64,000 nucleotides of DNA, taken from positions 434,001 to 498,000 of the forward strand of contig NZ_QAVX01000001.1 of NCBI RefSeq assembly GCF_003121485.1, in the 5' to 3' direction. The stretch's first letter is position 1, and the number at the start of each line of letters is the position of its first letter. This DNA is from Dyella sp. C11. GTDB lineage: Bacteria; Pseudomonadota; Gammaproteobacteria; Xanthomonadales; Rhodanobacteraceae. Position numbers and translations under genes: made by a program. Below are positions 11,807 through 20,257 of the stretch, piece after piece. The notes under the pieces were generated by a model. It was given only the letters and a program-made list of their open reading frames with translations, was not told the DNA's origin and ran no database searches.

Positions 11807-11846
11807 CCCCTCACCCCGACCCTCTCCCCGGAGGGGAGAGGGAGTA
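11807..11846 (-). repeat. CTCTCCCC/GGGGAGAG palindromic repeat, copy 2 (inverted)
   Basis: Inverted copy of 11163-11202; one clear mismatch (GACCCTCTCC against GAACCCTCTCC). Together they bracket the 640-bp repeat block. Confidence 0.8.
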
Positions 11847-11885
11847 AAGCTGAGGCGGCGTCTAGTTGCTGGCTTTGTCACCATG

Positions 11886-11920
11886 CCATAACGAAAACGG
11901 GCCGCTTTCGCGGCCCGTTT
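11886..11920 (-). terminator. Intrinsic terminator of metK
   Basis: Read on the minus strand: AAACGGGCCGC-gaaa-GCGGCCCGTTT followed by TCGTTATGG, 21 nt after the metK stop codon. Perfect 11-bp stem with a GAAA loop. Confidence 0.85.
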
Positions 11921-11941
11921 CAAAAGCAAAGCAAGCGTTGC

Positions 11942-13141
11942 TTACTTCAGCTTGGCATCGGCGCGCAGCGCTTCGGCCTTGTCGGTCTTTTCCCACGAGA
12001 ACGTGGTGTAGGTCTTGCCGTCCGGACCCTTCACTTCCTGCGGGGTGCGGCCGAAGTGACCGTAGCTGGCGGTCTGCTGGTACATCGGGTGCACCAGGTC
12101 CAGCATCTTGATGATGCCGTACGGGCGCAGGTCGAAGTGCTTGCGGATCAGCTTCTCGATCTTTTCGTCGGCAATCTTGCCGGTGCCGAAGGTGGTGACC
12201 GAGATGGAGGTCGGTTCGGCCACGCCGATGGCGTAGCTCACCTGGACTTCGCAGCGGTCGGCAATGCCGGCAGCCACGATGTTCTTGGCGACGTAACGGG
12301 CAGCGTAGGCAGCCGAACGGTCAACCTTCGACGGATCCTTGCCCGAGAATGCACCACCACCGTGACGGGCCCAGCCGCCGTAGGTGTCCACGATGATCTT
12401 GCGGCCGGTCAGGCCGCAGTCGCCCACCGGGCCACCGATGACGAACTTGCCGGTCGGATTGATGTGGAACTTGGTGCCCTTGTGCAGCAGCTTGGCCGGC
12501 AGCACGGGCTTGAGGATGTGCTCGCGCACGGCCTCGATCAGGTCCTTCTGCTTCACGCTCGGATCGTGCTGGGTCGACAGCACCACGGCGTCGATGGCGG
12601 TGGCGACACCGTCTTCGTAACGCAGGGTGACCTGGCTCTTGGCGTCCGGGCGCAGCCACGGCAGCGGCGAGTTCTTCTTCTTGCGGACCTTGGCCTGCTG
12701 CTCCACCAGACGGTGCGAGTAGTAGATGGCCGCGGGCATGAAGTCCTTGGTCTCGTTGGTGGCGTAGCCGAACATCAGGCCCTGGTCGCCAGCGCCCTGT
12801 TCTTCCGGCTTCTTGCGATCCACGCCCTGGTTGATGTCCGGCGACTGCTTGCCGATCAGGTTCAGCACGCCGCAGGTCTCGCCGTCGAAGCCGACGTCGG
12901 AGGAGTCATAGCCGATGTCGGTGATGACCTTGCGGGTCAGCGCTTCCAGGTCGATCCAGGCGCTGGTGGTGATTTCGCCGGCGACGATCGCCACGCCCGT
13001 CTTCACCATCGTTTCGCAGGCCACGCGCGCACGCGGATCCTGCGCGATGATCGCATCGAGGACGGCATCGGAGATCTGGTCGGCGACTTTGTCCGGATGG
13101 CCTTCGGAGACCGACTCGGAGGTGAAGAGGAAGTTGCTCAT
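11942..13141 (-). CDS. metK: S-adenosylmethionine synthase
   Basis: Makes S-adenosylmethionine from methionine and ATP in the cytoplasm. 399 residues, slightly longer than the 384-residue E. coli enzyme. Conserved blocks: [21 protein letters not shown] at the N-terminus, [40 protein letters not shown] (about 240-265), and the P-loop-like [23 protein letters not shown]. The start has an AAGGAAGG site about 10 nt upstream. The leader is only ~45 nt if transcription starts after TATCAT (complement of 13189-13194), and shows no SAM riboswitch. With ahcY it covers both ends of the methyl cycle. Confidence 0.98.
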   Translation of the reverse strand: MSNFLFTSESVSEGHPDKVADQISDAVLDAIIAQDPRARVACETMVKTGVAIVAGEITTSAWIDLEALTRKVITDIGYDSSDVGFDGETCGVLNLIGKQSPDINQGVDRKKPEEQGAGDQGLMFGYATNETKDFMPAAIYYSHRLVEQQAKVRKKKNSPLPWLRPDAKSQVTLRYEDGVATAIDAVVLSTQHDPSVKQKDLIEAVREHILKPVLPAKLLHKGTKFHINPTGKFVIGGPVGDCGLTGRKIIVDTYGGWARHGGGAFSGKDPSKVDRSAAYAARYVAKNIVAAGIADRCEVQVSYAIGVAEPTSISVTTFGTGKIADEKIEKLIRKHFDLRPYGIIKMLDLVHPMYQQTASYGHFGRTPQEVKGPDGKTYTTFSWEKTDKAEALRADAKLK

Positions 13142-13404
13142 CGCGGGTTATATCCTTCCTTACGGATAAAGAGATAAAAGGGGGTGGCGCATGATACACG
13201 GCCTCCCCCCGGTTTGCAGCCTCAGCATGGCCCGGGGACATGACGATTTCATGCCGATTCAGCCATTTGGACGGCTTTGCGGCTGCGCCTGAGACGCCAA
13301 AACCGCCCTGGAGGCGGCGGTGCCACTCGTAAGAGTACTCCGATGGGGCGTTTGGCGAATCGGCGGGGCGGGGGTTCACCGGGCCCGCGTCCCAGAGCAT
13401 CGTT

Positions 13405-13440
13405 CCAGCTCCAGCTCCAGCTCCAGCTCCAGCTCCAGCT
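13405..13440 (+). repeat. (CCAGCT)6 hexanucleotide repeat
   Basis: Six perfect head-to-tail copies of CCAGCT upstream of metK. Non-coding; a potentially length-variable microsatellite. Confidence 0.95.
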
Positions 13441-13484
13441 GCCGCTCCCGTCTTCGCCCTTGCCCTTGCCTCAATTCACGCTCC

Positions 13485-13594
13485 CCCTCACGGTCATTCC
13501 GGCGAAGGCCGGAATCCAGTGCCTTTTGCCCTGCGAGCCTCGATGCAAAAGCAAGGTCGCTGGATTCCGGCCTTCGCCGGAATGACGGTGAGGG
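13485..13594 (+). repeat. Inverted palindrome pair, GGTCATTCCGGCG... family
   Basis: Left arm 13485-13519 and right arm 13560-13594 are reverse complements over about 34 nt with one mismatch. Each arm contains its own palindrome ATTCCGGCGAAGGCCGGAAT. The 40-bp centre is unrelated to the centre of the pair at 20876-20978. Confidence 0.85.
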
Positions 13595-13754
13595 AATATC
13601 GGTGGTGAGGGAGTATCGACGCTGAGGAATTAGCAACGGCGGAGGAAATCGACGACGTGGAAACCGCGACGACGTGGAGTCAGGAAGCGCGCAAGCCACC
13701 TACGTTGCCAAACACGCCTGGCGGCCCGGGGTGAACGGACTAGACCAAAGCCCG

Positions 13755-15575
13755 TCACCCAGCCTGCCGAATGCGCACAAACCCATCCTCGCTCCAGTCC
13801 TCGCTGCCCACGCCGTGGCGCACGAAGAACAGGCCTTCCGGGTCGTAACGCCGCTTGGCTGCCGCCAGTCGCGGGTAATTCGTGCCCCAGAACGAGGTTT
13901 GCCAGCCGCGCTCGAAATAGTCGCTCTCCGAGACATAGGAGCCAGCGCCGGGTGCGACTTCGAGCAGCGCGTCCATGCATTGGTCGATGCGAACCTTTTC
14001 GCGCCGTGCGTCTTCCAGGTCCGGCGACACGCCCATGCCGGGAAAAGCCGGAGCACTCTCGCTGCCGGTGATGGCCAGGGCAAAGGCGTCCATGGCCCCG
14101 GGATTCATGGCGGTATCGCGTGAGCGCGCCACCGCATCGGCCGGCGCGCCGGCCAGCCCCTTGTTGAAGTGCAGCGAGAAGCCCCAGTGCTTGGAAGCCC
14201 GGAACATTGCCTCACCCAGCGCATCGCTCTGCCGCTCGTCCAGCAGCGACTGCGGCAGCCAGCCTGAGCGATAGCCGTGGATGAACTGTCCCACCTGTCC
14301 TTCGTCGCCGGCCCATAGCACGTGATCGCGCGGGGCGTCGGGCCGGCTGTCGGGGACGATCAGCTGTGGCGCGTGTTGGCGGAAGAATTCAGCATCCCAG
14401 AAATGCCGCGCGGGCAGCGCGATGACGCGCACTTCTTCCTTGATGCTGTAAGCGCTGCGTGCCTTCACCCATGCGAGGAAGGGCGCCCACACCTGTGCGG
14501 CTTCCTGCTGGCTCAAGCCCTGGAACACCATCGACAGGTGCAGCATGTTCTCGTGGAACTTCAGTTGCTCGCCCCAGTGCGGATTGAACAGCGCGTCGCG
14601 ATAGAAGCGCATGGCTTGTGCGATGAGCGCGCGGTACGACGCGTCGGAGTCGGCCTGTATCACGCCGAACACGGCGCCGAACGTGTCGGGCAGGTCGTGC
14701 GTGAGAAGGGTCAGCTTTGTCACCACGCCGATGCTGCCGCCACCGCCGCCCTTGATGGCCCAGAACAATTCGGGTTCCTGGCAGGCGTTGACCACGTGCA
14801 CCTTGCCGTCCGCCGTCACCACTTCCGTTTCCAGAAGATTGCCGCTGGCACTTCCGAAGCGCTTGGAGAAACTGCCGAAGCCGCCGCTTTGCACCAGGCC
14901 GGCCACGCCGACGGTCATGCAGCCTCCGCCTTGAACGTAGCGCCCGCCTTGGGTGGTCACGGCGTTGTATGTGTCGACCCACATCGCGCCTGCTTCCACG
15001 GTAACGGCGGGGCGCGGCGCCATCGATGTGACACAGCCCTGTGGCACGAAAGCATCGTGCATGGCCATGCGATTCATGTGGCGCGTCCAGATCAGCAGCG
15101 AATCGGGTGCAACCGACGTCCCCTGATAGCTGTGGCCGCCACCTTTCACCACCAGCCGCAGGTGGTGCTTGCGGGCGAAATTCACGGCGGCCACGACATC
15201 ACCGGTGTTCTCCGCGGCCACGGCGTAGACGCTCGGGCGCGACGTCCACGCATCGGCCCAGCCGCTGGTCTGGGTGAGGGACGGCGTGTCGCCGAGGTAA
15301 TAGGGATTGCGGACCTGCTTCAGTGCCTCCTGGCGCACCTCGTCGGCAACGCCGTGATCGAACGGCGAACGGAGTGGCTGCAGTCGACCGCCGACGGCCT
15401 GCCGAAGCTGGTTCCACTCGGCGTCCGACGGCCAGCCGGGATCGCCGGGACGAACACGGGAACGCAGGCCGGTCAGCGCGCCGGCTGCCTGGCGAGCAAC
15501 GCCCACGGCGGGCGACAGCGCCAGGGGAAGCAGGGGCAGGGTGAGGGCGGCCTTCAGCAGATCGCGACGATGCAT
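13755..15575 (-). CDS. Tat-exported FAD-linked oxidase, berberine-bridge-enzyme type
   Basis: 606 residues from ATG 15575 (the frame opens further upstream, but MHRRDLLKAALTLPLLPLALS is a clear twin-arginine signal, preceded by GGGGAA). PCMH-type FAD-binding region at about 130-330: VVKGGGHSYQGTS and GGCMTVGVAGLVQSGGFGSFSKRFG. The His in GGHSY and the Cys in GGCMTVG match the two positions that bind FAD covalently in berberine-bridge-type enzymes, so bicovalent flavin is likely (inference). The C-terminus RYDPEGLFFVRHGVGSEDW is the BBE domain. Such enzymes oxidise sugars, alcohols or alkaloids; the substrate cannot be told. Divergent from the SGNH hydrolase gene. Confidence 0.85.
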   Translation of the reverse strand: MHRRDLLKAALTLPLLPLALSPAVGVARQAAGALTGLRSRVRPGDPGWPSDAEWNQLRQAVGGRLQPLRSPFDHGVADEVRQEALKQVRNPYYLGDTPSLTQTSGWADAWTSRPSVYAVAAENTGDVVAAVNFARKHHLRLVVKGGGHSYQGTSVAPDSLLIWTRHMNRMAMHDAFVPQGCVTSMAPRPAVTVEAGAMWVDTYNAVTTQGGRYVQGGGCMTVGVAGLVQSGGFGSFSKRFGSASGNLLETEVVTADGKVHVVNACQEPELFWAIKGGGGGSIGVVTKLTLLTHDLPDTFGAVFGVIQADSDASYRALIAQAMRFYRDALFNPHWGEQLKFHENMLHLSMVFQGLSQQEAAQVWAPFLAWVKARSAYSIKEEVRVIALPARHFWDAEFFRQHAPQLIVPDSRPDAPRDHVLWAGDEGQVGQFIHGYRSGWLPQSLLDERQSDALGEAMFRASKHWGFSLHFNKGLAGAPADAVARSRDTAMNPGAMDAFALAITGSESAPAFPGMGVSPDLEDARREKVRIDQCMDALLEVAPGAGSYVSESDYFERGWQTSFWGTNYPRLAAAKRRYDPEGLFFVRHGVGSEDWSEDGFVRIRQAG

Positions 15576-15753
15576 GGCGAATTCCCCGGGGTTTGGATCA
15601 GCCCACTCTGGGCCAAACCCGCCGAGCGACAACCCTGGAGTGACGAACCGCGCCCGCCCGGGGACGAGCGGCGGCCGCTCGGTGACCGGCGTTGGACATA
15701 CCTGTCGAGACAGACATAATCGAAGGCTCCCCTCATCTCCCCGGAGCGAGTGA

Positions 15754-16449
15754 ATGAAGCGACTGACCTGGCTGGTCTTCTTCCTGACGACCCTGGTGGC
15801 ATCGGCCATCGCGCATGCAGACAGCGCACCGCCCTCGCACTGGACGCCGGACATCAACGCGTTTGTCGCCGCCGACCATGAGCACCCGCCGGTTCAACAT
15901 GGCGTGCTGTTCATCGGCAGCTCGTCCATTCGTTTCTGGGCGTCGCTGGCAGAGGATTTCCCCGGCGTGCCGGTCATCAACCGCGGCTTTGGCGGTTCGG
16001 CCCTGCCCGACTCCACGTTTTATGCCGACAAGATCGTGTGGCCGTACAAGCCCAACCTGATCGTGATGTACGCCGGCGACAACGACATCAACGATGGCGC
16101 CACGGCCGAGCAGGTGCTGGCTTCGTTCCAGAAGTTCGTCGCACGCGCCCGCGAAGGCGTGCCGAACGTGCCGGTCGTCTACATCTCCATCAAGCCGAGC
16201 ATCGCGCGCCTGAACCTGTGGCCGACCATGAAAGCCGCGAACGACAAGATTCGCGATTGGGCCGCCACGCAGAAGAATGTCCGCTTCGTGGATATCGCCC
16301 CCGCCATGCTTGATGCGCAGGGCAAGCCGCGCGCCGAACTGTTCCGCCCGGATGGCTTGCACATGTTGCCCGCCGGCTACGCGCTGTGGGTCGCCACGCT
16401 CAAGCCCGTGCTCGCCGATTATGGCTTCGTGGTGAAGTCGTCGCCGTGA
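15754..16449 (+). CDS. Exported SGNH/GDSL-type hydrolase
   Basis: 231 residues with a signal peptide (MKRLTWLVFFLTTLVASAIAHA). The SGNH blocks are visible: FIGSSSIRFW (block I, nucleophile Ser), NRGFGGS (block II Gly), YAGDNDIND (block III Asn) and the late FRPDGLHML (block V Asp/His). This is a periplasmic or secreted esterase/lipase-like enzyme; the substrate is unknown, and deacetylation of a cell-wall or polysaccharide ester is one possibility. It diverges from the FAD oxidase, with about 180 bp between, and is followed 113 bp later by the unknown exported protein. Confidence 0.85.
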   Translation: MKRLTWLVFFLTTLVASAIAHADSAPPSHWTPDINAFVAADHEHPPVQHGVLFIGSSSIRFWASLAEDFPGVPVINRGFGGSALPDSTFYADKIVWPYKPNLIVMYAGDNDINDGATAEQVLASFQKFVARAREGVPNVPVVYISIKPSIARLNLWPTMKAANDKIRDWAATQKNVRFVDIAPAMLDAQGKPRAELFRPDGLHMLPAGYALWVATLKPVLADYGFVVKSSP

Positions 16450-16562
16450 GTTTTCTACGTGCCGCCGGTGAATCCGGTGGCACAGCTTCCTGCGTTTCCT
16501 TCGCATGAACGTGTGCGGGTGTTCGGCTAGCCTGCGCCGACAACCAACAGGGGGAAGGAACG

Positions 16563-17285
16563 ATGAAGCGGTGGTGGTTCGTCGCGGTAGGGATGCTGTG
16601 TGGTTCGTTGCATGCGCAGTCCGTGAGTGCGCCGGCGCTGAAGGCGGGCGATAGCTGGGTCTACGTCGATACGGTGGAAACCGGCACGCAGGGCTGGTCG
16701 CAGAAAAGCGTCAGCGTCACCGTGGAGCGCGTGGACAGCGACAGCATGCTGGTCGCCAACAAGCAGGAAGGATCGACGCAGCCTGCGGTGGAGCACCTGG
16801 TTGGCATCGACTGGAGCCGCACGCGTGACGTCAACGGCAAGCAGCAACAGGTCAATCGACCGCTCGCGTTCCCGCTGACGCAAGGCAAGAAGTGGCACGT
16901 GGAATACACCGAAGCCAACCCGAACAAGCAGCACACCAGCGAGACCATTGGTGATGACTATGTCGTCGTTGGCTGGGAAGACGTGAAAGTGCCAGCCGGC
17001 GCCTTCAAGGCCGTGAAGATCGAGGCGCAAGGGCAGTGGTCGGCCATCGTGGCGCCAGGCGTAACCACCGATTTGCATGGACAGGTGAACGCGAACGGTG
17101 CGCTCAGCGTGTCGCAGAGCCAGATCACCCGCCCGCACACGGTCAGCGGCCGCCTGTACAAGGCCTTCTGGTACGTGCCCGAGCAGAAGCGCTTCGTGAA
17201 GTCGGTGGAGGAGTACTACGACAGCAAGGGCGTGCGTTCTTCCCGCTACACCGAAGAACTGCAGTCGTCGAAGCTGGCCGGTTGA
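16563..17285 (+). CDS. Exported protein of unknown function
   Basis: 240 residues with a signal peptide (MKRWWFVAVGMLCGSLHAQS) and GGGGGAAGGAACG as ribosome binding site just upstream. The mature part is beta-rich and has no membrane segment. Recognisable phrases such as LKAGDSWVYVDTVETGTQGW, FPLTQGKKWHVEYTEANP, WEDVKVPAGAFKAVKIEAQG and YVPEQKRFVKSVEEYYDSKGV resemble small periplasmic proteins of a DUF3108-like beta-barrel or lipocalin-like type, but no family can be named with confidence. Convergent with the methyltransferase gene 10 bp away. Confidence 0.8.
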   Translation: MKRWWFVAVGMLCGSLHAQSVSAPALKAGDSWVYVDTVETGTQGWSQKSVSVTVERVDSDSMLVANKQEGSTQPAVEHLVGIDWSRTRDVNGKQQQVNRPLAFPLTQGKKWHVEYTEANPNKQHTSETIGDDYVVVGWEDVKVPAGAFKAVKIEAQGQWSAIVAPGVTTDLHGQVNANGALSVSQSQITRPHTVSGRLYKAFWYVPEQKRFVKSVEEYYDSKGVRSSRYTEELQSSKLAG

Positions 17286-17295
17286 TCCGGCCGCT

Positions 17296-18126
17296 TCAAT
17301 ACACCAGCGCCCGCGCCTGCACGAAGGCGAAAAAGAACACCGCGTTCGGATCGTTGCGCACGGCCTGCAATTCGCCGCGCATGCCCTCGACCGTCGCGGT
17401 GTCCACCTTGCCGGTAGCCACCAGCTGGTCGGCTGCCGACAACAGCACTTCCTCCCAGAACTCGATCATCTGCTTGCGCTTGCCGGGCTGGCGGTTGTCC
17501 AGGTGGAAACTCTTCACTTCCGTCTGCACATCGCGATAGCCGCCGGCCAGCAACAGGTTGCCCAGCTTGGCGCCGATGAATGGATCGCCGCCGCTGTCGT
17601 ACTGATGATCGTTGAACGCCATCCAGTAACGCAGCAGGTGCGGTGAATACGGATCGAGAAAGAACGAGGTATTGAGCACCTCGGTGACATAGATCACCGC
17701 GCCAGGCGCCAGCACGCGGCGCACTTCGCTCAACACGCGCGCCGGGCTCGGCATGTGTTCCAGCACCCAGCAGAGATACGCCGCATCGAAACTGCGGTCG
17801 GCGAAGGGCAGGTCGGTCGCATCCGCCTGCTGCAGGGTGTAACGCGCCGTGCACCATGCCGTGTTGATCAGGTTGCGTTCCGCCGCATCCAGCTGCGCTG
17901 CCGAGCGGTCGATGCCGGTGACATGCAGGTTGGGAAAGCGCCGCAACAGGATTTCCGTCTGCGCACCGACGCCGCTGCCCACTTCCAGCAGGCGCGTGGC
18001 CTCGCTGTAGTCGATGCGGCTGAACAGCTTGGTTTCGAACATGCGGGCCTGGCGCACCAGCCGCGATTGCTCTTCCGACGAAAAGCCGTGGATATAGGGA
18101 AACTCACCCGTGGCGATGCTGTTCAC
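17296..18126 (-). CDS. Class I SAM-dependent methyltransferase
   Basis: 276 residues, cytoplasmic. Motif I is LLEVGSGVGAQTEILLRRF (about 45-63), with the acidic end of strand 2 in HVTGIDRSAAQLDAAERN. Motif II/III is ADATDLPFADRSFDAAYLCWVLEHMPSP followed by VLAPGAVIYVTEVLNTSFF. The YLCWVLEHMPSPARVLSEVRRVLAPG string is typical of the UbiE/Methyltransf_11 group that modifies small molecules. Substrate unknown. It reads toward the unknown exported protein gene and away from the lipoprotein esterase upstream. Confidence 0.88.
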   Translation of the reverse strand: MNSIATGEFPYIHGFSSEEQSRLVRQARMFETKLFSRIDYSEATRLLEVGSGVGAQTEILLRRFPNLHVTGIDRSAAQLDAAERNLINTAWCTARYTLQQADATDLPFADRSFDAAYLCWVLEHMPSPARVLSEVRRVLAPGAVIYVTEVLNTSFFLDPYSPHLLRYWMAFNDHQYDSGGDPFIGAKLGNLLLAGGYRDVQTEVKSFHLDNRQPGKRKQMIEFWEEVLLSAADQLVATGKVDTATVEGMRGELQAVRNDPNAVFFFAFVQARALVY

Positions 18127-18197
18127 GACGGCCGCCCCGCATCAGGGAATACGGCACGCACGCTACGCCGGCTCGTGTCGAGGGAAAGTCGCCGCGT

Positions 18198-19115
18198 TTA
18201 CTGTGGCCTGGGCATGGCTCGGGCATGAGCCTGGATGAAAGCCAGCACATCCACCAGCGTTGGCGCGCCACCCTTCATGGGTCGGGACAACGCGAACAGC
18301 AACGCTTCGTGCCCCACGCCGGGATACGTGCGCAAGGTGCTGTCCTCGTGCAACACCTGCGTGGCGCGATACAGCGAAATCGCGTTCGACGGCTCCACTT
18401 CGTCGTCGTCCGTGCCCTGCAGCAACAGCATGGGCGGCTCCTCGCCGCGCACATACGACACCGGTTGGCCCCGGCGCTGCTGTTCGGGCGTGGTGCCGAA
18501 CACGCCAAGCATGATCGGATCGTCCTGCGGCACCGGCACAAAGTCGTAACAGCCCGCGAGGCCAATAAAGCCCGCCAGATCCGCTGGCTTCAATCCATGG
18601 CGGCCCAGCCATTCGGGCGATGTCGCGAGCAGCGCGGCGATTTGTCCGCCCGCCGAATGACCCATCACGAAGATGTCGTCCGGTGCACCGCCCATCGCTT
18701 CAGCGTGCGCATGCGTCCACGCCACGGCGGCGGCCGCATCCCGCATGAAACCGTCCAGCGTGACCTGCGGGTATTTTCGGTAATCCGGAATCACGGCGAT
18801 GACACCATGCGCGGCCAACGTCGTGCCGACAAAGCGATACCACGCGCGTTCGCCGTTCACCCACGTACCGCCATAAAAGAACACCACCACTGGCGCGTGT
18901 TCCGCATGCGTAGGCGCGTAAACATCCAGCGCCAGCCCGTGCTCTGCGTCGAACACCTGGTTCGGTTGCTCGACAATGTCGCGACGCTGGTCGGTCGCGT
19001 TGAGGCCGGAGAACAGCGTGGCCTCGCAGCCGCCAAGCAACGTGGCTGCGCAGAGCAGCAACAGCTGTCCTGCCGCGCGAAGCAGCAGGGATGTGCGCGA
19101 ACGTGTCGGCGGCAT
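18198..19115 (-). CDS. Alpha/beta-hydrolase esterase, predicted lipoprotein
   Basis: 305 residues from ATG 19115, preferred over an upstream start because it gives a lipoprotein signal with lipobox LLGGC (RSRTSLLLRAAGQLLLLCAATLLGGC split over the first ~28 residues). The hydrolase domain shows FFYGGTWVNG (oxyanion region, as in HGGxW esterases), MGHSAGGQIA (nucleophile elbow), GTDDDEVEPSNA (acid) and GVGHEALL (His). Resembles carboxylesterase / BD-FAE-like enzymes. Likely anchored to the inner or outer membrane facing the periplasm; substrate unknown. Confidence 0.85.
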   Translation of the reverse strand: MPPTRSRTSLLLRAAGQLLLLCAATLLGGCEATLFSGLNATDQRRDIVEQPNQVFDAEHGLALDVYAPTHAEHAPVVVFFYGGTWVNGERAWYRFVGTTLAAHGVIAVIPDYRKYPQVTLDGFMRDAAAAVAWTHAHAEAMGGAPDDIFVMGHSAGGQIAALLATSPEWLGRHGLKPADLAGFIGLAGCYDFVPVPQDDPIMLGVFGTTPEQQRRGQPVSYVRGEEPPMLLLQGTDDDEVEPSNAISLYRATQVLHEDSTLRTYPGVGHEALLFALSRPMKGGAPTLVDVLAFIQAHARAMPRPQ

Positions 19116-19185
19116 GGCATGGACTATCAGGGGAGCGCGGCCATCATGCCGTGAAGCAGCGCGCAAAGGCTTGCGACGTGATCGG

Positions 19186-20172
19186 TCAGGCGGCTAGAAG
19201 CACGCCATCCTGCAGGTTGGCGAAATATTCGCGCGTGAGGCGCAACTGGTCCTGCGCATTCTCCGCGCGGTTCACCACGTGGCGGAACGCGGCGTTCTCC
19301 GGGCGATCCTTGGCGTACCAGCCCAGGTGCTTGCGCGCGATGCGCACGCCCTGCAGTTCGCCGTAGAACGCATAGAGCTGTTCCAGGTGGTGCACCAGGA
19401 TCTCGCCCACTTCAGCGGGCGTCGGCTCGGGAAGGATGTCGCCGGTAGCGAGGTAATGGCTGATCTCGCGGAAAATCCACGGGCGACCCTGCGCGCCACG
19501 CCCCACCATCACGGCGTCGGCGCCGGTGGCATCGAGCACGTGCTTGGCCTGCTGTGGCGTCACCACGTCGCCGTTGGCGAGAATGGGAATGCCCACGCTC
19601 GCCTTTACCGCGGCGATGGTGTCGTATTCGGCGTCACCTTCGTATTTGTCCGCGCGCGTGCGGCCATGCACGGCGAGTGCGGCAATGCCGGCATCCTCGG
19701 CGATCCTGGCAATCGTCAATGCGTTCTTGTTCTGACGATCCCAGCCCGTGCGGATTTTCAGTGTGACCGGGATATCCACGGCGTCGACGACGGCCTTCAC
19801 GATGCGCGCCACCAGCGGTTCATCCTGCAGCAGTGCCGAACCCGACCACACGTTGCACACCTTTTTGGCGGGGCAGCCCATGTTGATGTCGATGATCTGG
19901 GCGCCGTTGGCCGCGTTGTAGCGGGCGGCTTCGGCGAGCATCGCCGGGTCGTAGCCGGCGATCTGCACGCTCACCGGTTCGGGTTCACCGTCGTGATCCA
20001 TGCGCTGGCGCGACTTGCGCGTCTGCCACAGCCGCGGATCGGCGTTGGTCATTTCCGACACGGCCAACCCCGCGCCCAGCCGTTTGCACAGCAGGCGGAA
20101 AGGCTTGTCGGTGACGCCGGCCATGGGCGCGAGCACCACGGGCGGGTCGATGCGGTAGGGGCCGATCTGCAT
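19186..20172 (-). CDS. dusB: tRNA-dihydrouridine synthase B
   Basis: FMN enzyme that reduces specific uridines in the tRNA D-loop. 328 residues from ATG 20172 (MQIGPYRIDPPVVLAPMAGVTDKPFR); the frame opens upstream but homology starts here. Diagnostic segments: SEMTNADPRLW, VQIAGYDPAMLAEAARYNAANGAQIIDINMGCPAKKV with the catalytic Cys, TLKIRTGWD, HGRTRADKYEGDAEY, and GRGAQGRPWIF for FMN phosphate. The INMGCPAKKV wording fits DusB rather than DusA or DusC. In enterobacteria dusB is followed by fis; here it is followed by the esterase gene, so fis is elsewhere. Confidence 0.95.
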   Translation of the reverse strand: MQIGPYRIDPPVVLAPMAGVTDKPFRLLCKRLGAGLAVSEMTNADPRLWQTRKSRQRMDHDGEPEPVSVQIAGYDPAMLAEAARYNAANGAQIIDINMGCPAKKVCNVWSGSALLQDEPLVARIVKAVVDAVDIPVTLKIRTGWDRQNKNALTIARIAEDAGIAALAVHGRTRADKYEGDAEYDTIAAVKASVGIPILANGDVVTPQQAKHVLDATGADAVMVGRGAQGRPWIFREISHYLATGDILPEPTPAEVGEILVHHLEQLYAFYGELQGVRIARKHLGWYAKDRPENAAFRHVVNRAENAQDQLRLTREYFANLQDGVLLAA

Positions 20173-20257
20173 CCGCCTATTGTAGCGGGTGAGCGCCGAC
20201 GGCTTGGCCACAGTCACGCGTGCTAGCGTTTCCGGGTCTCCGAAACGGGCCATCCGC

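Larger units (their letters stand above)
11061..11941. other. 881-bp non-coding gap filled with repeats
   Basis: Between the carboxypeptidase gene and metK. Apart from the two terminators it is a mosaic. It holds an inverted pair of CTCTCCCC-CGGGGAGAGG palindromes at both ends, a CCGGCGTAGGCCGGCATCC palindrome, and a segment with CTTTCTCTTGCTTGCCC ... GAAAGTAACCAAAGAGAAGGGC resembling a repeat widespread in xanthomonads. A 12-bp tandem array and a TGTAGGAGCGCAC-type REP pair follow. Open frames here (for example 11443-11847) are translations of the repeats, not genes. Confidence 0.75.
13142..13754. other. 613-bp gap: metK promoter region and repeats
   Basis: The first ~60 bp carry the metK leader and a candidate -10 (TATCAT on the minus strand at 13189-13194). 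The rest holds a (CCAGCT)6 hexanucleotide array and an inverted palindrome pair. No credible gene is seen in any frame. Confidence 0.65.

Noticed and set aside
11443..11847. 134-codon frame in the repeat block
   Set aside because: It is translated from palindromic and tandem repeats (ends PHPDPLPGGERE), a common false gene in xanthomonad-type genomes.
13142..13260. SAM riboswitch in the metK leader
   Set aside because: The inferred leader is only about 45 nt; no SAM-aptamer helices were found.
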